Assembly: GCA_016784625.1 (NCBI GenBank)
Contig: JADHUF010000007.1
Span: 1-25,766, forward strand
Direction of reading: 5' to 3'
Length of the DNA: 25,766 nucleotides
From: Candidatus Nitrosopumilus sp.
GTDB taxonomy: Archaea; Thermoproteota; Nitrososphaeria; Nitrososphaerales; Nitrosopumilaceae
The translations under genes and the position numbers were made by a program. The notes under the pieces are model-generated. The model was given only the letters and a program-made list of their open reading frames with translations. It was not told the DNA's origin and searched no databases. Below are positions 6,832 through 14,881 of the stretch, in pieces. Numbering within the stretch: position 1 is the first letter of the stretch; the number at the start of each line of letters is the position of its first letter.

Positions 6832-7765
6832 ATCTACAATAATCAAAATTTTTCAAAACAAATTAGGAAATAAGAAATTTGTTTCTGAAGATGTAGAGAT
6901 TTTCAATTTTGGTAAAATCAAAATTGCAGCTAAAACAGATACACTAGTAGAAAGTACAGATATTCCAACTAAAATGAAATTAGCAGATGCTGCAAGAAAA
7001 AGTATTGTTGCATGTGTAAGTGATTTTGCTGCAAAGGGTGTCAAACCTCAATACGGAATAATTTCTGTTAATCTACCAAAGACTATTTCACGCTCAAAAA
7101 TTGATGAGATTGCAAAAGGTTTCAGAAAAGCATGTAATGAATATGGTATTTCAATTCTAGGAGGCGACACAAATGCAGGCAAGGAAATTGTATTTAATGT
7201 CTGTATTTTTGGAAAAACAGACAACATAGTTGAGAGAAAAGGATCTAAAAATGACGATCTGATATTTGTAACAGGACCATTTGGATATACTTCTGCAGGA
7301 TTGAATATGCTTCTGGATAAGAGAAAAGGAAGAAATAATTTTGTTAAAAAATCTATCAAATCAGTATTAAAACCAAAACCAAGACTCAATTTTGGAATAA
7401 AGAATAAAAAATATTTTTCATCATCAATGGATTCTAGTGATGGGTTATCTACTACTTTGAATGAAATGTCAAAACAAAGTAGAAAGAAATTTGTCATTAA
7501 CAATATACCTTCGATGAAAGATTTACAATATTATGCAAAATCCCAAAAATTTGATTTAAACACGTTAATTTTTCATGGAGGAGAAGAATATGAAATTGTA
7601 TTTACAATATCACCCAAATATAGACAAATAATTAAAAAAAATGCAAGATTGCTTAAAACACCAATTATTGAAATTGGATACGTTACATCAGGTAAAGGAG
7701 TTTTTGTTCAAGATAACAACAAAGATGTTCGTTTGAAAGATTTGGGATGGAAACATTTCAAATAA
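6815..7765 (+). CDS. thiL: Thiamine-monophosphate kinase
   Basis: The 316-residue protein is of the PurM/AIR-synthase-like ATP-binding fold. ThiL hallmarks include AAKTDTLVE near residue 35, VSDFAAKGVKP in the N-terminal half, GGDTNAG, SSMDSSDGLSTT and HGGEEYEIVFT (the GG-E/D-D/E-YE loop). It phosphorylates thiamine monophosphate to thiamine diphosphate. The ATG lies inside the end of the upstream phosphohexomutase gene (17-nt overlap, different frame), indicating translational coupling. The stop codon abuts the convergent gene with no gap. A related AIR-synthase-like role is possible but less likely. Confidence 0.85.
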   Translation: MTKLDESTIIKIFQNKLGNKKFVSEDVEIFNFGKIKIAAKTDTLVESTDIPTKMKLADAARKSIVACVSDFAAKGVKPQYGIISVNLPKTISRSKIDEIAKGFRKACNEYGISILGGDTNAGKEIVFNVCIFGKTDNIVERKGSKNDDLIFVTGPFGYTSAGLNMLLDKRKGRNNFVKKSIKSVLKPKPRLNFGIKNKKYFSSSMDSSDGLSTTLNEMSKQSRKKFVINNIPSMKDLQYYAKSQKFDLNTLIFHGGEEYEIVFTISPKYRQIIKKNARLLKTPIIEIGYVTSGKGVFVQDNNKDVRLKDLGWKHFK

Positions 7766-8089
7766 TTATTCCCCATAAGAGAAATTTCTATCGACATTAT
7801 TTACAATATTAATTATAGAATCAGCTGAAAGTATAGAAACACACTCTTTCACCCATTTCTCATCTAGATACACCAATCGCTTCATATCATCCTCAGGAAG
7901 TTCATCAGGATTTGATTCTGGATAAATTGTATGAATTTTATATCCTTCATTAGCAATTAGTTGGCATTTTTGTTCCACAGGGGATAAAATTACATCATTG
8001 ATCGGGGTAAGAAATTGAAAGACTACGGATCCAAGTAAAGCAGTTGCAATTCCAATTACAATAACCAACAATAAGATTGATGTCAACAA
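7766..8089 (-). CDS. Membrane-anchored hypothetical protein
   Basis: The 107-residue protein has one hydrophobic N-terminal helix (about residues 2-28), followed by a mostly acidic soluble domain with two cysteines (C42, C82). No known motif is recognised. The start is TTG (a second TTG follows), with a minus-strand TATA-like CATATACG about 25 nt upstream, consistent with a leaderless message. Its stop codon abuts that of thiL. Confidence 0.55.
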   Translation of the reverse strand: MLTSILLLVIVIGIATALLGSVVFQFLTPINDVILSPVEQKCQLIANEGYKIHTIYPESNPDELPEDDMKRLVYLDEKWVKECVSILSADSIINIVNNVDRNFSYGE

Positions 8090-8173
8090 AAGAAACTAGT
8101 GGATTACGTATATGAATAATCATTAATTTCATGCAAAGTGACTAAATTAAGGCAGGGGTAAAAAATCAATGTT

Positions 8174-8181
8174 TTTTAAAC
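8174..8181 (+). promoter_or_regulatory. TATA box of rps11
   Basis: TTTTTTAAA lies in the gap upstream of rps11, centred about 26 nt before the TTG start. This supports a leaderless transcript and that start codon; an in-frame TAG lies just upstream of it. Confidence 0.5.
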
Positions 8182-8202
8182 CCTTTAAGATTTGGGTAGT
8201 CA

Positions 8203-8721
8203 TTGTCAGAAACCGAAGCCCAAGTTGAGGAAGTTCCAGTAGAGGAAACTGAAACCAAAGTTGAGGAAGTAAAATCTGAGACTAAGGTAGAAACAAAATC
8301 TCAACCAGAGGTAAAAAAAGGTCCTGAAAAATGGGGAATTGTTCACATTTACAGTAGTTACAATAATACAATTATTCACCTGACTGATCTTACTGGTGGA
8401 GAAACCGTTGCCATTAGTTCTGGTGGAGTACATGTTAATGCTGATAGATACGAATCATCACCATTTGCTGCAATGAAAGCTGCAAATGCAGTAGTTGAAT
8501 CTGCAAGAAACAAAGGATTCGATGGATTCCACATCAGAGTTCGTGCAGTTGGTGGAATGGGTTCTAGAGTACCTGGTCCAGGTGCACAAGCTTCTATTAG
8601 AGCATTAGCAAGAGGCGGATTTAAGATTGGAAGAATTGATGATGTAACACCTATTCCTCATGATACCACTAGAAAGAAAGGTGGAAAAGAGGAAGAAGAG
8701 TCTAATCAACTGACTTTATAG
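8203..8721 (+). CDS. rps11: 30S ribosomal protein S11 (uS11) with acidic N-terminal extension
   Basis: Residues from about 43 onward are canonical archaeal S11: [63 protein letters not shown] and the [11 protein letters not shown] rRNA-binding tail. It binds 16S rRNA in the platform of the small subunit. The first 40 or so residues are a low-complexity Glu/Val/Lys extension with repeated VEEV units, reflected in a repeated GTTGAGGAAGT in the DNA. The start is TTG because an in-frame TAG lies just upstream. The gene stands alone, without the rps13/rps4/rpoD neighbours common in other archaea. Its end overlaps the convergent gene by 20 bases. Confidence 0.95.
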   Translation: MSETEAQVEEVPVEETETKVEEVKSETKVETKSQPEVKKGPEKWGIVHIYSSYNNTIIHLTDLTGGETVAISSGGVHVNADRYESSPFAAMKAANAVVESARNKGFDGFHIRVRAVGGMGSRVPGPGAQASIRALARGGFKIGRIDDVTPIPHDTTRKKGGKEEEESNQLTL

Positions 8722-9013
8722 TAACATCACAACCTCTAGAATGTAAATAATCTGTCATAAATTTTGCAAATTTTTGTGTTTGATCACTCCATCGATATTT
8801 TGCCATCATATCAGAAAATTTTTCTTCTATACCATTTTGTAAATTTGATTTAAATGCTAATTTGAAAAATGTCCATCCAAACTTTGAGGAAGGATCACTA
8901 AGAACATATCCATTGTAACCACCAACAAGACTTTCCATATGGGAAAGTGCTTTTTTTATCGATAGTAAATCATCAATGTAATTTTTTGTTCCAACTTCTA
9001 GAACAATACTCAT
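8702..9013 (-). CDS. Hypothetical protein, last gene of the rtcB unit
   Basis: The 103-residue protein has no recognised motif; its composition suggests a small mixed alpha/beta fold. The ATG overlaps the stop codon of the preceding gene by one base (TAATG), which indicates translational coupling with the PDCD5-like gene and rtcB. A role near RNA ligation or translation is guilt by association only. Its 3' end lies inside the end of rps11 on the other strand. Confidence 0.6.
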   Translation of the reverse strand: MSIVLEVGTKNYIDDLLSIKKALSHMESLVGGYNGYVLSDPSSKFGWTFFKLAFKSNLQNGIEEKFSDMMAKYRWSDQTQKFAKFMTDYLHSRGCDVTIKSVD

Positions 9014-9429
9014 TAATTATCACCATTATCAGATGATTGATTACTAAGTTTATCACTTAAGGATACAAATTTTCCATCTTGTTCAACATTAATTTTTGTT
9101 GCCATTCTAATATTTAGTCCAATTGATCTAAATAATGTCAATAACTTTCCTCCATCAATAATTTCATCAATTTCACCTGTTTTAATTAATTCAGATAATT
9201 TTTCTACAATAATTTTTACTTCATTTGGAAATTGAGATTCAGCATTTTCTAAAACTTCTAATCCTCTAAACCCTAATCTATTAACTAGTAAATCTCTGGG
9301 GTTTTCAAGGGGCTTATCTTTAGTAAGTTCCGAAGTTTTTTCAATTTCTTGTTTTGAAGAAATATTTTTTTGCATTTCAGCTAGTCTTTTTGCCTTTAAT
9401 CTTTCAAGTTCTGAATCTTCTTCACTCAA
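9013..9429 (-). CDS. Hypothetical protein with PDCD5-like N-terminal segment
   Basis: The 138-residue protein begins with a charged helix, ELERLKAKRLAEMQ, like the start of the PDCD5/TFAR19 family of small DNA-binding proteins. A predicted helical domain (about 45-110: RLGFRGLEVLENAE, EKLSELIKTGEIDE, LLTLFRSIGLNIRM) follows. The C-terminus is less PDCD5-like, so the family call is tentative. The TTG start overlaps the rtcB stop codon by four bases, and the stop overlaps the next ATG, so the three genes form one unit. Confidence 0.55.
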   Translation of the reverse strand: MSEEDSELERLKAKRLAEMQKNISSKQEIEKTSELTKDKPLENPRDLLVNRLGFRGLEVLENAESQFPNEVKIIVEKLSELIKTGEIDEIIDGGKLLTLFRSIGLNIRMATKINVEQDGKFVSLSDKLSNQSSDNGDN

Positions 9430-10874
9430 CCCTTAATCACACCTATAGGCACTAATTTTGCAACTTTTGTAGCGATTCCTAAATTGTGAGATACATCAAC
9501 TACAGCATCAACATCTTTGTATGCTTGAGGAGTTTCTTCCACAACTCCATCTCTTGTTAATGCCTTGATAAATATGCCCTTATCATTAAGAGATTTTTTG
9601 ACATCATCTTCAGTGTAATTTCTTCTAGCCTTTGATCTTGACATTGTCCTTCCAGCGCCATGTGCAGTGGAGCCAAAACTCAAATCCATTGAATTGGGTT
9701 GACCAAGTAAAATCCAACTTGCAGTCCCCATAGAACCTGGAACTAAAACTGGTTGTCCTAAGTCACGATATCTTAAAGGTACTTCATCACGATTTGCAGG
9801 AAATGCTCGTGTTGCTCCTTTTCTGTGAACAACAAGTTTTCGTTCTTTTCCATCAACTTTGTGTTTTTCTACTTTTGCAATGTTATGAGCAACATCATAA
9901 ACTAATTTCATGTCAAGATCAGATTCTGTTTGATTAAATACACGTTCAAAAGATTTTCTAGTCCAATGAGTAATCATTTGTCTATTACTCCATGCAAAAT
10001 TTAATGCTGCAAACATTGCTTTTCTGTAAGACTCACCTTCCTCAGAAGTATTTGGAACACATGCAAGTTCTCTATCAGGTAAATTGATATCATATTTTTC
10101 CATGGCTTGTTCTGAAACTCTAAGATAATCACTACAAACTTGATGCCCAAATCCTCTAGAACCACAATGAATCAAAACTGTAATGGTTCCTTCCTTAATT
10201 CCCATTCTATTTGCTGCTTCTTCATCATGTATTTCTGCAACTTTTTGCACTTCAAGGAAATGATTTCCAGAACCTAAACTTCCAAGTTGTGGAGCTCCTC
10301 TTTTTCTTGCCTTATCAGAAACTTTGTTTGGATCAGCATTTTGAATTTGACCATTCTCTTCACAAACATCAGAATCATTTGATGAACCATAGCCATGTTC
10401 AATTGCCCAATTGACTCCTTTAACCAAAACTTCGTCAAGTTCTGACTGACTAAGTTTTACTGCACCTTTAGAACCAATGCCTGAAGGAATAGAACTAAAA
10501 AGATCTGTAACAAGTTCTTTCAGTTTTGAACGAACTGTCTGTTCAGTTAAATTTGAACGAAGTAATCGAACCCCACAATTGATATCATATCCAACACCTC
10601 CTGGACTAATCATTCCTTCTTCAGCATCCATAGCTGCAACACCACCTACAGGAAAACCATAACCCTCATGACCATCAGGCAAAACAATACTATGGCTAAC
10701 TATACCAGGGATGCAAGAAACATTTCGTGCCTGCATAATTGTTCTATCAGATAACATTTTTTGCAGTAATGGTTCATCAGCATAGATCCTTACAGGGACT
10801 TTCATTCCAAAATTGGAGTCAGGATTAATTTGATATTGATTTTCTCCAATTTTTTTTGGAGTATTAGTAGACAT
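9426..10874 (-). CDS. rtcB: tRNA-splicing ligase RtcB
   Basis: The 482-residue protein is a full-length archaeal RtcB. Metal ligands can be placed: D97 and C100 in GVGYDINCGVR, H205 in GSGNHFLE, H236 in HCGSRGFGH and H330 in VAHNIAK. The nucleotidylated histidine is H405 in STAHGAGR. No intein interrupts it. RtcB joins 2',3'-cyclic phosphate or 3'-phosphate ends to 5'-OH ends with GTP and manganese, completing archaeal tRNA splicing. It is the first of three overlapping genes. The tRNA-Trp gene in this window carries introns that need such a ligase. Archease, the usual helper, is not seen nearby. Confidence 0.95.
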   Translation of the reverse strand: MSTNTPKKIGENQYQINPDSNFGMKVPVRIYADEPLLQKMLSDRTIMQARNVSCIPGIVSHSIVLPDGHEGYGFPVGGVAAMDAEEGMISPGGVGYDINCGVRLLRSNLTEQTVRSKLKELVTDLFSSIPSGIGSKGAVKLSQSELDEVLVKGVNWAIEHGYGSSNDSDVCEENGQIQNADPNKVSDKARKRGAPQLGSLGSGNHFLEVQKVAEIHDEEAANRMGIKEGTITVLIHCGSRGFGHQVCSDYLRVSEQAMEKYDINLPDRELACVPNTSEEGESYRKAMFAALNFAWSNRQMITHWTRKSFERVFNQTESDLDMKLVYDVAHNIAKVEKHKVDGKERKLVVHRKGATRAFPANRDEVPLRYRDLGQPVLVPGSMGTASWILLGQPNSMDLSFGSTAHGAGRTMSRSKARRNYTEDDVKKSLNDKGIFIKALTRDGVVEETPQAYKDVDAVVDVSHNLGIATKVAKLVPIGVIKG

Positions 10875-10963
10875 AAGTATCGGTAAAATTTTCTTTCAAT
10901 CCAATTTAAATCATCAGAAGAATTGTAAAAAAATTTTAAATTAATCAGAATCTATTCAAATAC

Positions 10964-11119
10964 ATGTTAGATGAATCTATTATCTCACAAAAAGCAAATC
11001 AATTACTTGCAGAATTAAGGGCAAATCCTGATTGGGCAATTGACGAAAAAAACTTCAAACAAGGTTATTTCAAAGCTTTAGAGTGGGTATTATCAGAAAC
11101 AGGAATTAAACAAAATTAG
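10964..11119 (+). CDS. Small hypothetical protein (51 aa)
   Basis: The ATG opens a 51-residue frame (MLDESIISQKANQLL...). It is mostly helical, with an aromatic GYFKALEWVL segment. A TTTTAAATTAA box is centred about 26 nt upstream, so the message would be leaderless. It diverges from rtcB. No family is recognised. The regular composition and promoter spacing favour a real gene. Confidence 0.6.
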   Translation: MLDESIISQKANQLLAELRANPDWAIDEKNFKQGYFKALEWVLSETGIKQN

Positions 11120-11188
11120 TTTCTGAAAATAAAAAAAAGACACTATTTAGATTTGAGAGGAAATAAACGACTGGTTTATCTATGATTG

Positions 11189-11401
11189 ATGATTTTTAGA
11201 ATTGTGGTAAGAAAAAAATTAACTAAAGAAGAAATAGAAAAACAAAAAGAAGAACAAAAAATCAGAGCAAAGGGTTCTAGAGCAGCAAGAAGAAGTGGAA
11301 AAAGTATCAAACCTGAAGGAAAAGTAAGTAAATCAAAGGCAAAGACGAAAGAAGTTAGATCACAAAAGAAGATTGCAACAGTGAGAAAATCTCGCCATTA
11401 A
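11189..11401 (+). CDS. Lysine/arginine-rich small protein
   Basis: About 70 residues, nearly half charged. A helix (LTKEEIEKQKEEQKIRA) is followed by a basic, probably disordered tail (SRAARRSGKS, KSKAKTKEVRSQKK). The composition suggests binding to nucleic acid or the ribosome, but no family is recognised. The start is uncertain: TTG 11186, ATG 11189 or GTG 11204 all fit. I chose the ATG. A TATA-like element at about 11160-11168 fits the ATG best. Confidence 0.55.
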   Translation: MIFRIVVRKKLTKEEIEKQKEEQKIRAKGSRAARRSGKSIKPEGKVSKSKAKTKEVRSQKKIATVRKSRH

Positions 11402-11515
11402 ATCGACTAAAATCTTAAAAAAACAATTTTTTGAGGCTAGATTATATCAAAATAACTCTATTTACACAAAATTAGAAAAGAAGTAGATTTATTTTCTAAT
11501 AGATAGAAAGTCATA

Positions 11516-12880
11516 ATGTTGGCAATTTTACCTATAGACAGCGGTCGTTATGGCACTAAAGAAATGATGGAAATTTTTAGTGAACAAAAGAAAATTAATT
11601 ATCAATTAGAAATTGAAGGTGCAGCTGCTGTTTCACAAAGTGAGATAGGAATAATTCCAAAAACAGTTGGGAAAAAAATTCTCAAAGCAGCAACATCAGG
11701 AAAAATTACTGCAAAAAGGATTAAACAACTTGAAGCAAAGAGTGATCATGACACTGCAGCACTAGTTGAATCATTAAGTGAAAAATGTACAAAGGATGTA
11801 AGACCATGGATTCATTATGGATTAACAAGTAATGATTTAGTTGACACCAGTAATTCAATGCAAATGCGTGATTCATTAAAAATTATTGAACCAAAAGTTG
11901 CAAAGATGGCATCAATTCTATCACAAAAGGCTGTCAAATATGGAAAAATTCCAGCAGTTGGTAGAACTCATGGACAACATGCCAGCATCATTTCATTTGG
12001 ATTAAAATTTGCAAATTGGGCTGCAGAGATGGCAAAACATGTAGAAAGAATTGAGGAGATCAAGAAAAGAATTCTAATTTGTAAGACACTAGGTGTTGTA
12101 GGAACTGGTTCCTTAATGGGGGCAAAATCACTTGAAGTACAAAAAAGAGTTGCAAAACAGTTGAATCTTTATCCAGCAGAAGTTACCACTCAAGTTGTCC
12201 CAAGAGAAAGATATGCAGAATATGTGTTTGAATTAGCATTGATTGGTGCAACTTTAGAAAAAATTGCAATAGAGGTTAGAAACTTGCAAAGAACAGAAAT
12301 TGGAGAAGTTGCAGAGCAATTTAAGAAGGGTCAAATGGGAAGTAGTGCAGTTCCAGTTAAAAGAAATCCAATTAAAAGTGAACGAGTATCATCATTATCT
12401 AAAATGGTGCGAAGTCAACTAAGTATTTCATTTGAAAATATTCCATTATGGCATGAACGAGATCTTTCAAACTCAGCAAATGAGAGATTTGTAATTCCAA
12501 CAGTTTCTATTCTAGTTGATGAGATGTTAGAAACTATGACTAAAATCATTTCAAATTTGTTGGTAAATGAGAAAAGAATTGTAGAGAATCTTTACATTAC
12601 AAAGGGACAAATCTTTGCAGAATTTGTGCTAGAAGCATTAATCAAAAAAGGCATTCCAAGATTTGTAGCATACAAAGATGTACAAAGAGTTGCATTTGAA
12701 GCAAACGATAAAAAAATTCAGTATGTAGATGCTATTAAAAATGATAAAGCATTTTCTTCAAAGTTAACTAACAAAGAAATTGATTCTATATTTTCTCCAG
12801 AAAAACACCTTGGTGCATCATCTGCAATTATCAACAATGTAAAAATATCTGTTCAAAAAACAATTAAGAAATTTATCTAG
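11516..12880 (+). CDS. purB: Adenylosuccinate lyase
   Basis: The 454-residue protein belongs to the fumarase/aspartase superfamily. It has the superfamily signature GSSAVPVKRNP (the flexible catalytic loop with the active serine), GRTHGQHAS carrying the catalytic histidine, and GLTSNDLVDT. It opens with the PurB-typical ILPIDSGRYGT. It cleaves SAICAR and adenylosuccinate to AICAR or AMP plus fumarate in purine synthesis. The ATG follows a TATA-like GATTTATTTTC centred about 27 nt upstream. Its end overlaps the convergent PP-loop gene by eight bases. Confidence 0.95.
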   Translation: MLAILPIDSGRYGTKEMMEIFSEQKKINYQLEIEGAAAVSQSEIGIIPKTVGKKILKAATSGKITAKRIKQLEAKSDHDTAALVESLSEKCTKDVRPWIHYGLTSNDLVDTSNSMQMRDSLKIIEPKVAKMASILSQKAVKYGKIPAVGRTHGQHASIISFGLKFANWAAEMAKHVERIEEIKKRILICKTLGVVGTGSLMGAKSLEVQKRVAKQLNLYPAEVTTQVVPRERYAEYVFELALIGATLEKIAIEVRNLQRTEIGEVAEQFKKGQMGSSAVPVKRNPIKSERVSSLSKMVRSQLSISFENIPLWHERDLSNSANERFVIPTVSILVDEMLETMTKIISNLLVNEKRIVENLYITKGQIFAEFVLEALIKKGIPRFVAYKDVQRVAFEANDKKIQYVDAIKNDKAFSSKLTNKEIDSIFSPEKHLGASSAIINNVKISVQKTIKKFI

Positions 12881-13628
12881 TTTTCAATAATGCCTTATGA
12901 ATTTTAGAACCATATTGTAAAGCTTTTTTTCTTTTTGTACAAGATATTTCTGGAACGTTAATTTGGCTAGCTAATTTTCTTATGATATGTTTACGATACA
13001 AATCTTCAGAATCATGAATTTTCTCAGATATAGGAATAGTTTTAGCATAATCTATAAACTTAGAAGATAGTAACGGTTGGAGAATTTTTACTCCAAATTC
13101 AGATGCAATTAGATTTACAGCATTCATCATTTTTAGTTCATTATCTAATTTAGAGGTCATAACTTCATGAATTTTTGATTCTCCTTCAGAAAATGCATCT
13201 CTATATACATTGTAACCACAAAATAATTCATCGATTCCATTTGCAGTAATTACAGTATTAAGATCTAAACTTTTTGCTAATTTAGAAACATAATGAAATG
13301 CAATACAATTTTCATTCCATGATAAATTTTCTGTTTTTATTATTTGATTAATCTTTAATGAAATATCAGGGAAAGTTTCTGAATCAATTTCAAGAATATG
13401 ATGTTGATAATTAAGAAGTTCATTGACTTGTTTTGCAAATAAAATATCATGTGATTCTGGAAAACCAATTGTCAATAATGTAATATCATAATTCATATCT
13501 GAACAAATTTTTGATATTAATGTACTATCGACCCCCCCAGAAAAAGCAATTCCAATTTTCTTTTCCTTAACAGTTTCAGAAATAGAATTTTTTATATTTT
13601 CAAGTAATTCTTTATCAGACTGTTCCAT
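12873..13628 (-). CDS. Asparagine-synthetase-like PP-loop ATPase
   Basis: The 251-residue protein carries the PP-loop SGGVDS (residues 30-35), which binds ATP pyrophosphate. The motif NGIDELFCGYN (130-140) is typical of the C-terminal synthetase domain of asparagine synthetase B. The N-terminal glutaminase domain is absent, so it must use ammonia or a separate nitrogen donor, or do a different adenylation. Family members without the glutaminase are widespread in archaea with unsettled substrates. It is transcribed divergently from the pterin dehydratase and overlaps the end of purB. Confidence 0.8.
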   Translation of the reverse strand: MEQSDKELLENIKNSISETVKEKKIGIAFSGGVDSTLISKICSDMNYDITLLTIGFPESHDILFAKQVNELLNYQHHILEIDSETFPDISLKINQIIKTENLSWNENCIAFHYVSKLAKSLDLNTVITANGIDELFCGYNVYRDAFSEGESKIHEVMTSKLDNELKMMNAVNLIASEFGVKILQPLLSSKFIDYAKTIPISEKIHDSEDLYRKHIIRKLASQINVPEISCTKRKKALQYGSKIHKALLKTR

Positions 13629-13709
13629 TCTTACACACGTTACAAATTAGATAGAAAGGGTAATGAATCAATCCTTTAACTATTAATTTAGTATTAGATG
13701 TAAAACAAG

Positions 13710-13988
13710 ATGATGAGATTATCACAAACAGATATTGAAGAAAAGTTAAAGGATTTACCAGGATGGAGTATTGTAAATGAGAAACTTCACAAAGAATTTC
13801 AATTTGAGAGTTTTAACCAGGCATTTGGCTTTATGACTAGAGCAGCTATGGAAATTGAGAAAATGAATCATCATCCAGAGTGGTTTAACGTATACAACAA
13901 AATCATCATAGAATTAACAACTCATGATGCTAGAGGTATTACAGAAAATGATACCAATCTAGCTAAAATTCTAAATTCTTTGGCATAA
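13710..13988 (+). CDS. Pterin-4a-carbinolamine dehydratase
   Basis: The 92-residue protein is a complete PCD/DCoH. The active-site motif MNHHPEWFN (H54, H55, P56, W58) and the later THDARGIT (residues 71-78) match the family. It dehydrates 4a-hydroxytetrahydropterin and so recycles pterin cofactor. No aromatic amino acid hydroxylase is visible nearby. The next gene encodes a 6-pyruvoyl-tetrahydropterin-synthase-family protein, suggesting a small pterin locus. The start is ATG at 13710 or the adjacent ATG at 13713; a TATTAATTTA box lies about 26 nt upstream. Confidence 0.92.
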   Translation: MMRLSQTDIEEKLKDLPGWSIVNEKLHKEFQFESFNQAFGFMTRAAMEIEKMNHHPEWFNVYNKIIIELTTHDARGITENDTNLAKILNSLA

Positions 13989-14058
13989 TTGTACAAATGA
14001 ATTTTTAGGCATAATCATTATAGAATTTATATTATGATCCAAAGTCAGATGACTTCAC

Positions 14059-14874
14059 ATGACTACAAATCCTACAGTTCTAGATTCAGATTTTAGATAT
14101 ATTGATAAAAATGGAAATTTGCTTAGAACAAGAACAGAATTAACAGTAGCACAAATGCTTACTTTTCTAGAAGTGGAATACCAATACAATCACAAACTTA
14201 CTTTAAAGAATGGAAATGAAGTTACAATTGATTTTAAAACAGAAAAAGGATTGATTGAAGTAATTGATAATGATGAGGATATTGAAAAATATAAACAAAT
14301 CAAAGAAGACTTTCCTCAAGATAAAGTAATGGCAATAGGACATGCAAAATATGTTGCACAAATTAAAGAATTACAAGATATTGTATTTTATGATAAAACA
14401 CCACAAACAGGATCTATATTTTTAGAAGATGCATCATTCTCATTTGATTATGCACACATACTTCCATTAGTTGAAAAATGTTCCATCTTACATGGACATA
14501 CATCTTCTGTAATGGTAGAGTTAGTAGGACAAATGAAAGATAATCTACTTTTAGATTTTGGAGTAGCAAAAAAAATTATCAAAGAAGTAGTAAACATATT
14601 TGACCATAAGTTTTTCATCAATAGAAAATATCTAAAAAATGAAGATGAATCACATTATGTAATTTCATTTGAAGGTCCTAAAGGAATGTTTGAATTACAA
14701 GTTCCAAAAGATACTACATATCTTTTAGAAGGAGAAGCTACTGTTGAAAATCTTTCAAGTGAAATTATAAAATTATTAGCACCAAAAATGCCATCAAATG
14801 TGGAAGCATTAGGGGTATACATCTATGAAGGATATAACAAAGGTTCTCATATCATCTCAAATATTTCAAGATAG
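14059..14874 (+). CDS. QueD/PTPS-family protein with an extra N-terminal domain
   Basis: The 271-residue protein is about twice the usual length. Residues about 123-271 are a QueD/6-pyruvoyl-tetrahydropterin synthase domain: zinc histidines H133, H145 and H147, catalytic C141 in CSILHGH, D166-F-G, D182-H183 and a pterin-binding E257. Residues 1-115 form a separate domain. ELTVAQMLTFLEVEY, then VTIDF (D58), then GLIEVID (E67) recalls the PD-(D/E)XK nuclease fold, but the expected lysine is isoleucine (I69), so it is probably not a nuclease. Pterin or queuosine/archaeosine precursor synthesis is likely; the C-x3-HGH spacing fits QueD-type enzymes. TTTATATTAT lies about 29 nt before the ATG, and valS starts seven bases after the stop. 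Confidence 0.82.
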   Translation: MTTNPTVLDSDFRYIDKNGNLLRTRTELTVAQMLTFLEVEYQYNHKLTLKNGNEVTIDFKTEKGLIEVIDNDEDIEKYKQIKEDFPQDKVMAIGHAKYVAQIKELQDIVFYDKTPQTGSIFLEDASFSFDYAHILPLVEKCSILHGHTSSVMVELVGQMKDNLLLDFGVAKKIIKEVVNIFDHKFFINRKYLKNEDESHYVISFEGPKGMFELQVPKDTTYLLEGEATVENLSSEIIKLLAPKMPSNVEALGVYIYEGYNKGSHIISNISR

Positions 14875-14881
14875 TTAAGAA

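Noticed and set aside
10211..10414. Plus-strand frame rich in Leu/His/Gln inside rtcB
   Set aside because: It is an antisense shadow of the rtcB coding sequence.
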